A program made the translations under genes and the position numbers. The notes under the pieces were generated by a model. The model was not told where the DNA came from, made no database searches, and saw only the letters and a list, made by a program, of their open reading frames with translations. A DNA stretch of 14,297 nt from UBA967 sp044375555. Lineage in GTDB: Bacteria; Verrucomicrobiota; Verrucomicrobiia; Chthoniobacterales; Terrimicrobiaceae. Position 1 is the stretch's first letter, and each line of letters opens with the position of its first letter. The DNA lies in the NCBI GenBank assembly GCA_044375555.1, contig JBILML010000047.1, forward strand, positions 1-14,297, written 5' to 3'. This document shows, piece after piece, positions 1 through 5,768 of this stretch.

Positions 1-2
1 AG

Positions 3-713
3 ACCGCCGTGCTGAAGGGGTTTTTCGAGGGGATGTTCGAGGTGTGCATGACGATCATCGGATTCGCGCTGAAGCTTGCGCCGTTCGGTGTCGCCTGCCT
101 CGGATTCGCCGTCGCAGCAAGGCTGGGGCTGGATTTGTTCACTACACTCGGAGCCTATGTCGGCGTGGTTTTGCTCGGGCTCGGATTGCAGCAATTCATC
201 GTCTATCCATTGGCCTTGCGGTTTTTTGCAAACCGGTCGCCATGGGAGTTTTTTAAGCAGTCCCGCGAGGCCATCGTCACGGCCTTCAGCACCTCCTCGA
301 GCAACGCGACGCTGCCTGTGTCGTTGCGGGTCGCAGAGCAAAACCTCGGTATTCCCACGCGCATCGGGCGGTTCGTGCTGACTGTTGGCGCCAGCGCGAA
401 CCAAAACGGCACCGCGCTCTACGAGGGCGTCACGGTGCTTTTTCTCGCTCAGGTTTTCGGCGTGGAGCTGAGCCTCGGCCAACAACTCGTCGTCGCCCTG
501 ATGTGTGTGATGGCGGGCATCGGCACCGCCGGTGTGCCTGGTGGCTCGCTGCCACTGGTGGTCGGCGTCCTTCTCACGATCGGAGTTCCCGCCGATGCCA
601 TCGCGATCATTCTCGGCATCGACCGCTTCCTCGATATGTGCCGCACCACTCTGAATGTCACTGGCGATCTGGTCGTCGCCGCCGTGGTCTCGAAACCCGA
701 ACGCACCCTGTGA
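3..713 (+). CDS. Dicarboxylate/amino acid:cation symporter (DAACS), 5' partial
   Basis: The gene is open at the left edge; the reading frame is already running at base 3, so the first GTG at 9 is not a trustworthy start. About 235 residues are visible, roughly the C-terminal 55% of a family protein of 400-430 residues. DAACS signatures appear in order: the serine-rich loop STSSSNATLP, then NQNGTALYEG (the NMDGT-type cation and substrate motif), then AGVPGGSLPLV, then DRFLDMCRTTLNVTGD near the end. The segments between are hydrophobic membrane helices. The family (GltP, DctA) imports glutamate, aspartate or C4-dicarboxylates across the inner membrane with Na+ or H+. Substrate cannot be read from the fragment. 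Its stop overlaps the coaX start (GTGA), suggesting cotranscription. Family assignment is very secure. Confidence 0.93.
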   Translation, partial: TAVLKGFFEGMFEVCMTIIGFALKLAPFGVACLGFAVAARLGLDLFTTLGAYVGVVLLGLGLQQFIVYPLALRFFANRSPWEFFKQSREAIVTAFSTSSSNATLPVSLRVAEQNLGIPTRIGRFVLTVGASANQNGTALYEGVTVLFLAQVFGVELSLGQQLVVALMCVMAGIGTAGVPGGSLPLVVGVLLTIGVPADAIAIILGIDRFLDMCRTTLNVTGDLVVAAVVSKPERTL

Positions 714-1453
714 AACGCACGCTCCTCATCGACATCAGCAATAGCTTCACCAAAGCCGCCGTGGCGGTCGGACCCCGCATTGGCCGCGTTCATCGAATTT
801 CCACATCGGATCTGAAGCCCTCGACCCTTCGCGCACTTGCTGGAAAGACCAAGCCCGACTCCGTGTTTCTCTCCTCGGTGGTTCCCACCAAAAACTCAGC
901 CGTCCTCGCGGCGTTTCCCAACACCGTCGTCCTTGGCCCCCACCTCGATCTGGGCGTTGGCATCAACTACCCGAATCCCGAATCCATCGGCGCCGACCGC
1001 CTTGCCAATGCCGCCGCCTGCGCCGCTCTTTATGGAACACCAGCCATCGTCGTGGATTTCGGCACAGCGGTGACATTTGATGTGCTGTCTGCGAAGGGGT
1101 CCTACATCGGCGGAGTGATCGCCCCCGGGTTGAATGCGATGACGAATTACCTCCACGAAAAAACCGCCCTGCTCCCGCTCGTGAAATTGAAAGAGCCGAA
1201 ATCCGCCGTCGGCCGCTCCACAATCGATGCCATGCTCGCCGGCGCGGTCCACGGCTACCGCGGCCTGATCCGCGAAATCCTCTCGCAGATCACCGCCGAG
1301 GCGTTTCGCAAAAAGAAACCCGTCGTCGTGGCCACCGGCGGCGATGCGAAGCTGATCGCCGGAAAACTCGCAATCTTCGACAAGGTCGATCCCCTCCTGA
1401 CCCTGCGCGGCCTTTTGATCATCGCCGACAAAAATACGACCGCCTCTTTTTGA
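710..1453 (+). CDS. coaX: Type III pantothenate kinase
   Basis: It phosphorylates pantothenate with ATP, the first step of coenzyme A synthesis, in the cytosol. I place the start at GTG 710, which overlaps the symporter stop and begins MKRTLLIDISNS. This gives 247 residues, the usual CoaX length. The open frame continues further upstream only as a shadow of the symporter gene. Signatures seen are the N-terminal phosphate loop D8-I-S-N-S, GADR at 94-97, the ASKHA-type D116-FGTA-x-TFD stretch, GGVIAPG at 134-140 and a late VATGGDA. The first loop normally reads D-x-G-N-S/T; here Gly is replaced by Ser10, an unusual change at a conserved site. The gene is probably cotranscribed with the symporter. 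No terminator is evident after the stop. Confidence 0.93.
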   Translation: MKRTLLIDISNSFTKAAVAVGPRIGRVHRISTSDLKPSTLRALAGKTKPDSVFLSSVVPTKNSAVLAAFPNTVVLGPHLDLGVGINYPNPESIGADRLANAAACAALYGTPAIVVDFGTAVTFDVLSAKGSYIGGVIAPGLNAMTNYLHEKTALLPLVKLKEPKSAVGRSTIDAMLAGAVHGYRGLIREILSQITAEAFRKKKPVVVATGGDAKLIAGKLAIFDKVDPLLTLRGLLIIADKNTTASF

Positions 1454-1491
1454 TTTCCCGCTCCCGACATTTGCTGATTTTTTAAGACCCT

Positions 1492-2745
1492 ATTCCAAGG
1501 CAACGCTTCAAAGTCCATGCTCCCAGCACCTCCTGGATCTGCTCGCAGATCGGAGCCCGGGAGCACTACGCCATCCCGCGCGTGCTTCACCGATCCGGGC
1601 GACTCGAGGCGGTTTTCACCGACTACTGGTCGGCCGGTGCTTGGCGTCTCGTCCGCGCCAATCGCCTCCTCACACGTCAGCACGAGGATTTGAGCGATGC
1701 CGAGGTTTATGGCTTCAACGCCGCCGCCCTGCTCGCCGGGCTTCGTGGAAAACTTGCGAGAAGCCACGAGCCCTATTCGGAGTTTCTTAAAATCGGGAGC
1801 CGGTTCGGCCGCCAGACGCGGGCGGCCATGGCGAAACGCCGCGAGCAGGATTGGAAAAATACGATCTTCTTCGGCTACGACACGGGCTTTCTCGAAGCAG
1901 CCGCATGGGCCAAGGACCAAGGCGCGGCGACCGTCGTTTGCCAAATGGATCCCTCGCAGGTGGAGATCGAAATGGTGCGTGAGGAAGAGAGGCTTTGGCC
2001 CGGATGGGCGAAGGCTCCGCTGCGTGTGCCGGAGGAGTATTTGGCCTGGCGCAAGGCCGAGTGGGCGCTCGCCGATGTCGTGATGGTGAATTCGAAATGG
2101 ACCCTCAATGCGCTGGTGAAGCTCGGCGTGCCCTCCGAAAAAATCGCCATTGTCCCCCTCGCTTACGAGTCCGAAGAGATCGAGCCCGCGAGTCCCCCCC
2201 GTGCTGAGGGACCGCTCCGGGTGCTCTATCTCGGGCAGGTGAATCTCCGCAAAGGAATCCAATACCTCCTCGAAGCCGCACGGAAACTGGATAAGAAACA
2301 TTTCTATTTTGATATCGCCGGCCCGATCGCGATTGCCGACGAGCATGTCGTCACCGCGCCGTCGAATGTGACCTTCCACGGCGCCGTGACGCGCGACCGG
2401 GTGCGTGAGTTTTACCGCGAGGCAGATGTTTTCGTTTTGCCGACGATTTCCGATGGCTTCGCACTCACCCAGCTCGAGGCCATGGCCCACGGACTTCCGG
2501 TCATCACGACGCCGAATTGCGGCGAAGTGGTTCACGACGGTCTCGATGGGTTTATCGTTCCGGCGCGGGATTCCACCGCTCTGGCAAAAGCTCTGGAATC
2601 CCTCGACGAAGACCCTGAACGACTGGAGGCGATGCGCGAGGCCGCGCGCCATAATATCTCCCAATTTGGTCTCGACGCGCTGGATCAAAACCTGCGCGCC
2701 ATCGAGCAGCGGCTCCGCCCAAGCCCGAAGGTGGATCTAATCTAG
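1492..2745 (+). CDS. GT4-family glycosyltransferase with an upstream non-canonical start
   Basis: This is a GT-B fold glycosyltransferase. The C-terminal donor-binding half shows GQVNLRKGIQYLLEA, then ADVFVLPTISDGFALTQLEA with a D/E-x7-E motif in which the first acid is Asp, then GLPVITTPNCGEVV. The first conventional start is GTG 1582, but the frame stays open upstream to a stop at 1483. Codons 1516-1581 encode HAPSTSWICSQIGAREHYAI, a stretch that looks like the normal conserved N-terminus of these enzymes. No ATG, GTG or TTG lies in frame there. ATT at 1492 is the only near-start; an AAGG at 1497-1500 sits where it would serve a start at 1507, which reads TTC. The 5' boundary is therefore uncertain. 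The gene overlaps the convergent lipoprotein gene by 9 bp. Acceptor and sugar are unknown. Confidence 0.85.
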   Translation: MPRQRFKVHAPSTSWICSQIGAREHYAIPRVLHRSGRLEAVFTDYWSAGAWRLVRANRLLTRQHEDLSDAEVYGFNAAALLAGLRGKLARSHEPYSEFLKIGSRFGRQTRAAMAKRREQDWKNTIFFGYDTGFLEAAAWAKDQGAATVVCQMDPSQVEIEMVREEERLWPGWAKAPLRVPEEYLAWRKAEWALADVVMVNSKWTLNALVKLGVPSEKIAIVPLAYESEEIEPASPPRAEGPLRVLYLGQVNLRKGIQYLLEAARKLDKKHFYFDIAGPIAIADEHVVTAPSNVTFHGAVTRDRVREFYREADVFVLPTISDGFALTQLEAMAHGLPVITTPNCGEVVHDGLDGFIVPARDSTALAKALESLDEDPERLEAMREAARHNISQFGLDALDQNLRAIEQRLRPSPKVDLI

Positions 2746-3084
2746 AACGGGCTGGGGTTTCTTACTGAGCTGCTCGTTGCTCCAGCGGATGAATTCGCGG
2801 CGCACGGCGCGGTATTCGTAGCGAAGAGTGAAGGCTTGGCGGCGATAGAGATCAGCTTGCACCGTGTCGCCCTTGGCTTGCAGGGCGTCGATCTGCGTCT
2901 GGATTTTGTCGAAGGATTTGTCCAGCGCCTCGAGCGTGACCATGTTGGGATTGGCTTTGAAAATTTCGAGGTTCCTCTCGATCTCACGAATCGTCTCGAC
3001 AGGCTGGTTGCAGGCCGAGAGCAGAAGGAGAATGGCAAGAACAATTCCTTGGCGCGCGAGCGGAATGAGGGAAGGCATTGTCAT
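2737..3084 (-). CDS. Small predicted lipoprotein of unknown function
   Basis: The start chosen begins MTMPSLIPLARQG because it puts a hydrophobic segment (residues 14-22) directly before the lipobox LLSAC with Cys25. That predicts export by Sec, lipidation and signal peptidase II cleavage. A longer start at 3129 would place 15 unrelated residues ahead of the signal peptide. The mature part, about 90 residues, is charged and probably helical, with heptad-like stretches such as IREIERNLEIF and DKIQTQIDALQAKGDTVQADL, suggesting a coiled coil. I do not recognise a family. It is divergent from tsaE, with 32 bases between the starts, and converges on the glycosyltransferase at its 3' end. Periplasmic or outer-membrane location is inferred from the lipobox only. 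Confidence 0.75.
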   Translation of the reverse strand: MTMPSLIPLARQGIVLAILLLLSACNQPVETIREIERNLEIFKANPNMVTLEALDKSFDKIQTQIDALQAKGDTVQADLYRRQAFTLRYEYRAVRREFIRWSNEQLSKKPQPVLD

Positions 3085-3116
3085 GGTTGGTTCGAGCGAA
3101 CTAAATTGCCTGCAAC

Positions 3117-3566
3117 ATGGCAAACGCACACCTCGAAAATCCGATTCCGACGACGGAGTGGTTTTGCGAGACCGTGGCTGAGACGCGCGAAGCCGGGCGC
3201 CAAATCGCCGGTTTGCTGCGCGGTGGCGAGGTTTTGAGTTTGGAAGGACCGCTCGGCGCCGGGAAGACGACTTTCGTTCAAGGGCTCGCCGAGGGCCTTG
3301 GATGCAGGGCGGATGAGGTTTCCAGCCCGACTTTCACGCTGGTGCACGAATATCCCGACGGCCATTTACCATTCGTTCATCTTGATCTCTATCGTCTCGA
3401 GTCACCCGAGGAACTTGCCGCCTTGGGCTTCGATGATTTGCTCTCGGGTTCCACCATCGCCGCCATCGAGTGGGGTGACAAATTTCCCGAAGCCCTGCCG
3501 CCTCACACCCAGCGGCTTGTTTTTTCGATGGATGGTGACGCGAGAAAAATCCGGAGGTTGCCTTGA
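3117..3566 (+). CDS. tsaE: tRNA t6A biosynthesis ATPase TsaE
   Basis: TsaE is the small ATPase that, with TsaB and TsaD, forms the complex transferring threonylcarbamoyl to A37 of ANN-decoding tRNAs. The protein is 149 residues, the typical length. It has a Walker A loop GPLGAGKTT at 44-52, the switch-like SPTFTLVHEY at 70-79, HLDLYRL near 88-94 and IEWGDK at 117-122, all diagnostic of the family. It starts at ATG 3117, divergent from the lipoprotein gene. Its stop (TGA 3564-3566) overlaps the TTG start of tsaB, so the two partner proteins are translationally coupled. Confidence 0.95.
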   Translation: MANAHLENPIPTTEWFCETVAETREAGRQIAGLLRGGEVLSLEGPLGAGKTTFVQGLAEGLGCRADEVSSPTFTLVHEYPDGHLPFVHLDLYRLESPEELAALGFDDLLSGSTIAAIEWGDKFPEALPPHTQRLVFSMDGDARKIRRLP

Positions 3567-4129
3567 AAATTCTGGCCATCGAATGTTCGAGCGGCCGAGG
3601 CAGCATCGCGGTGACCGAATGTGACCGGACCGTTTTCTCCCTCGATTTTGAAAATCCCCGAGGGCGCGGTGTGAAGTTTTTTGCGGCTTTGGAGAATGCC
3701 GTTTCTCGCTGCGGTGATTTCGCCCAAATCCTGGTGGGCACTGGCCCGGGCAGCTACAATAGCCTCCGCGCCTCGATCGCCACGGCATGGGGCCTAGCCA
3801 AAGCTCGGCGCGTCCCCTTGAAAGGCATCCCCTCCGTTTTTGGCTACGATGCTCCGGAGTATTTTGTGATCGGCGACGCGCGGGCAGGTCAGTGGTTTCT
3901 CGCCCATGTTCGCGGGGGAGTCCTCGTCACCCCGATCGATTTGCTTCCGCCCGAAGATGCCACCGCGCGCCTGGCAAATGGGATTCCAGTTTTTTCCACG
4001 AGCCCCATGCTGGATTCGGCTTGTTACGAAGCCCCCCATGCGAGTTTTCTGGCGCGGCATCCGAACCAATTCGGACCCGCCGATCCGATTTATTTGAAGC
4101 CACCGCACATCACCAAGTCCGCCGCATGA
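3563..4129 (+). CDS. tsaB: tRNA t6A biosynthesis protein TsaB
   Basis: TsaB is the catalytically inactive ASKHA partner that scaffolds TsaD and TsaE in tRNA threonylcarbamoyladenosine synthesis. The start is TTG 3563 (MKILAIECSS), overlapping the tsaE stop as TTGA, with a good Shine-Dalgarno GGAGG at 3553-3557. Family marks are ILAIECSSGRGSIAV at the N-terminus, the glycine-rich GTGPGSYNSLRASIATAWGLA, and PIYLKPP close to the C-terminus. At 188 residues it is shorter than many TsaB proteins (about 220-230), with a compact middle region. It is coupled to the next gene by an ATGA overlap. Confidence 0.9.
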   Translation: MKILAIECSSGRGSIAVTECDRTVFSLDFENPRGRGVKFFAALENAVSRCGDFAQILVGTGPGSYNSLRASIATAWGLAKARRVPLKGIPSVFGYDAPEYFVIGDARAGQWFLAHVRGGVLVTPIDLLPPEDATARLANGIPVFSTSPMLDSACYEAPHASFLARHPNQFGPADPIYLKPPHITKSAA

Positions 4130-4440
4130 CTCCCGTCCTCCAACCTTCCACCATCCAAAAAATCGGACCCGAACTCGCCATCGCTTGGAACGACGGCATC
4201 GAGACTTACCTGCCGCTCGAATTTCTCCGCCGCCACTGTCCCTGCGCGGCCTGCGGCGGCGAGCCCGATGTGATGGGCCATGTCGTTCGCCCACCCGTTT
4301 CCTACAACGAGAAGAGCTTCGACCTCGCCGGCTGGCAGGGCGTCGGCGGATACGCGATCCAGCCGAAATGGGGCGACGGCCACTCGACGGGAATTTTTTC
4401 TTACAAATACCTGCGTCGCCTCGCGGAGTTCGTGCCATGA
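4126..4440 (+). CDS. DUF971 (GBBH-like N-terminal domain) protein
   Basis: A 104-residue protein starting at ATG 4126, which overlaps the tsaB stop. It consists almost entirely of one DUF971 domain, the fold also found at the N-terminus of gamma-butyrobetaine hydroxylase. Visible marks are IAWNDGIETYLPLEFLRRHC, a Cys/His cluster at H37-C38-x-C40-x2-C43 that could bind a metal, and the C-terminal WGDGHSTGIFSYKYLRRL typical of the family. The stand-alone bacterial protein has no settled function. It lies between tsaB and pdxH, with 4-base overlaps on both sides, so it is made from the same message. A role linked to cofactors or iron-sulfur clusters is often suggested, but nothing here proves it. 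Confidence 0.88.
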   Translation: MTPVLQPSTIQKIGPELAIAWNDGIETYLPLEFLRRHCPCAACGGEPDVMGHVVRPPVSYNEKSFDLAGWQGVGGYAIQPKWGDGHSTGIFSYKYLRRLAEFVP

Positions 4441-5084
4441 CCCCAGACTCCGACATTCACAGCCTGCGCGTTGATTACAAACACGAGCCGCTCACCCAGG
4501 ACTCGCTCGATCCCGACCCGATCGCGCAGTTCCGCCAATGGTTCGACGAAGCCCGCGCCTCGGGGATCCCCGAGCCCAATGCGATGACGCTTGGAACAGC
4601 CGACAAATGTGGACGCGTCTCGTGCCGAACCGTTTTGCTGAAGGCCTACGACGACCGAGGTTTTGTCTTTTTCACGAACTACGGCAGCCGCAAAGCTCGG
4701 CAAATCGCCGAAAACCCCCACGCCGCATTGCTTTTTCCTTGGGTCGCGCTCGCCCGCCAGATCGAAATCGCCGGCCCTGTCGAAAAAATCAGCGCCGCCG
4801 AATCACTCACCTATTTCCTGAGCCGCCCGGTCGGCAGCCGCCTCGGCGCCTGGGTCTCCGACCAAAGCCAAGTCATCTCCTCACGAAATGTGCTCCTCAC
4901 GAAATACGAGGAATTGAAAAAAAAGTTCGCCGACGGCGAAATCCCAAAGCCCGACTTTTGGGGCGGCTATCGCGTGATTCCCGAAACAATCGAGTTCTGG
5001 CAAGGCGGCGGCGACCGACTCCACGACCGATTCCTCTACGCAAAAAAAAACCGCACATGGTCCCATGTGCGGTTGTCACCCTGA
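4437..5084 (+). CDS. pdxH: Pyridoxamine/pyridoxine 5'-phosphate oxidase
   Basis: An FMN enzyme that oxidises pyridoxine or pyridoxamine 5'-phosphate to PLP with O2. ATG 4437 overlaps the DUF971 stop and gives 215 residues, the normal length. Motifs in order are RTVLLK (64-69), TNYGSRKARQIAENP (80-94) for FMN phosphate binding, the RPVGSRLGAW...SDQSQ region (130-144), RLHDR at 194-198 in the substrate pocket, and a C-terminal WSHVRLSP. The last dozen codons (about residues 205-213) overlap a perfect hairpin that acts as a terminator for the opposite strand, so this stretch of coding DNA has two functions. It is the last gene of the tsaE-tsaB-DUF971-pdxH run. Confidence 0.95.
   Translation: MTPDSDIHSLRVDYKHEPLTQDSLDPDPIAQFRQWFDEARASGIPEPNAMTLGTADKCGRVSCRTVLLKAYDDRGFVFFTNYGSRKARQIAENPHAALLFPWVALARQIEIAGPVEKISAAESLTYFLSRPVGSRLGAWVSDQSQVISSRNVLLTKYEELKKKFADGEIPKPDFWGGYRVIPETIEFWQGGGDRLHDRFLYAKKNRTWSHVRLSP
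5042..5074 (-). terminator. Intrinsic terminator of the vapBC-type operon, inside the pdxH 3' end
   Basis: On the + strand, nine A residues (5042-5050) precede a perfect inverted repeat whose arms are CCGCACATGG (5051-5060) and CCATGTGCGG (5063-5072) with a 2-base centre. Two more A-T pairs extend it. Read on the - strand this is a strong GC-rich stem followed by a run of U, the standard Rho-independent form. It lies 28 bases after the vapC stop. On the + strand the stem is followed by TTGTCACC, so termination of pdxH there would be weak. Confidence 0.88.
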
Positions 5085-5102
5085 AGAATTTTCAGGAATC
5101 GA

Positions 5103-5498
5103 TCAGGGCTGCAAAACCTCCAACTCCAGCCCCTCAACGAGATTAAAGTGGCGGCGATTTCTTGTCAGAAGTGGTTTTTTCAGAGCAACCGCCACAGCGG
5201 CGATCCACAAATCATTTTGCGACATTTTTCGGTAATCCGCCAACTGGGATAACTTGGCGCAAATTTGGGCATAAACAGGGATCACCAGCGTGGCATCTTG
5301 CACATGGATACCAATGGACAAAAATGCGGCGACATCCACGGGATCATGTTTTGCCAATGTCGCGCCATGCCAAAACTCCCCAAGCACCACCCAAGGCAAG
5401 CCAATCGATTTTTCGGGGTATGAATAGGCATAAGCCGTGGCCCATGATTGCCCCCGCCACAACCCGACGAGATAGCTTGTGTCTGCAATCAAATCCAT
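5103..5498 (-). CDS. PIN-domain toxin, VapC-like (module 1)
   Basis: A 131-residue PIN-domain ribonuclease of the VapC type, normally toxic through cleavage of tRNA or rRNA. The acidic site is visible as D6 in LIADTSYLVGL, E41 in VVLGEFWHG and D96 in SQNDLWIAA. The fourth position, in LLTRNRRHF, is Asn114, where many relatives have Asp. The ATG overlaps the end of the antitoxin gene by 10 bases, the usual coupled arrangement. The operon is transcribed toward pdxH and ends at the hairpin about 30 bases downstream. It separates the t6A/PLP gene run from the polysaccharide genes. Confidence 0.88.
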   Translation of the reverse strand: MDLIADTSYLVGLWRGQSWATAYAYSYPEKSIGLPWVVLGEFWHGATLAKHDPVDVAAFLSIGIHVQDATLVIPVYAQICAKLSQLADYRKMSQNDLWIAAVAVALKKPLLTRNRRHFNLVEGLELEVLQP

Positions 5499-5719
5499 GG
5501 GTCGTTCTTTGCGGATAAGCGTTCTTCCACGATATGTTCCAAAATGTCGTTAGTGGGTAGCTGAGCCGTTTTTTTGCGCTCCACAAACGCCAAGAACGCC
5601 CCCAAGGAACCCGGCTCAGGAAGCACGCGCTTCACTACAGCTGAAAAAGATTCAGAGGAATTTCTTTTCCAAGATTTTAGTCGATTGTATGCGACATCAT
5701 CTAGCGTGATGGTTTTCAT
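5489..5719 (-). CDS. VapB-type antitoxin (module 1)
   Basis: A 76-residue antitoxin starting MKTITLDDVAYNRLKSWKR, the pattern of the VapB family in which a short N-terminal DNA-binding segment precedes a toxin-wrapping tail. I chose ATG 5719 over GTG 5746 because the longer form would translate through the apparent promoter and operator. No Shine-Dalgarno precedes the ATG: the 16-bp palindrome ends 2 bases upstream, and the -10 hexamer is only 6 bases away, so the message is probably leaderless. The protein would neutralise the PIN toxin and repress its own operon through the palindrome. Confidence 0.82.
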   Translation of the reverse strand: MKTITLDDVAYNRLKSWKRNSSESFSAVVKRVLPEPGSLGAFLAFVERKKTAQLPTNDILEHIVEERLSAKNDPWI

Positions 5720-5721
5720 GG

Positions 5722-5737
5722 TTCGTGTATACACGAA
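5722..5737. promoter_or_regulatory. Perfect 16-bp palindrome, likely autoregulatory operator
   Basis: TTCGTGTATACACGAA reads the same on both strands. It covers the whole -10 hexamer and ends two bases before the antitoxin start codon. Binding of a dimeric VapB or VapBC complex there would block RNA polymerase. The palindrome is seen directly; the operator role is inferred from position and from known autoregulation of such modules. Confidence 0.72.
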
Positions 5738-5753
5738 TAGCCGCACGAGTCAA
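5726..5753 (-). promoter_or_regulatory. Sigma-70-like promoter of vapBC module 1, probably leaderless
   Basis: On the - strand TTGACT (5753-5748) is followed after 16 bases by TATACA (5731-5726). Six bases further is the A of the antitoxin ATG at 5719, about where transcription should begin. The -35 begins 15 bases past the stop of the upstream glycosyltransferase gene, so the module has its own promoter just beyond the polysaccharide operon. Confidence 0.65.
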
Positions 5754-5768
5754 GGCTACATGTTCTCA

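Noticed and set aside
1255..2688. A 477-codon open frame on the - strand opposite the GT4 gene
   Set aside because: It is antisense to a clear glycosyltransferase and to the end of coaX. It has no recognisable domain and arises from the GC-rich codon pattern of the true genes.
5489..5746. Longer GTG start for the module 1 antitoxin
   Set aside because: The extra nine residues would be encoded by the palindrome and spacer of the promoter, and the family pattern begins at MKTITL.
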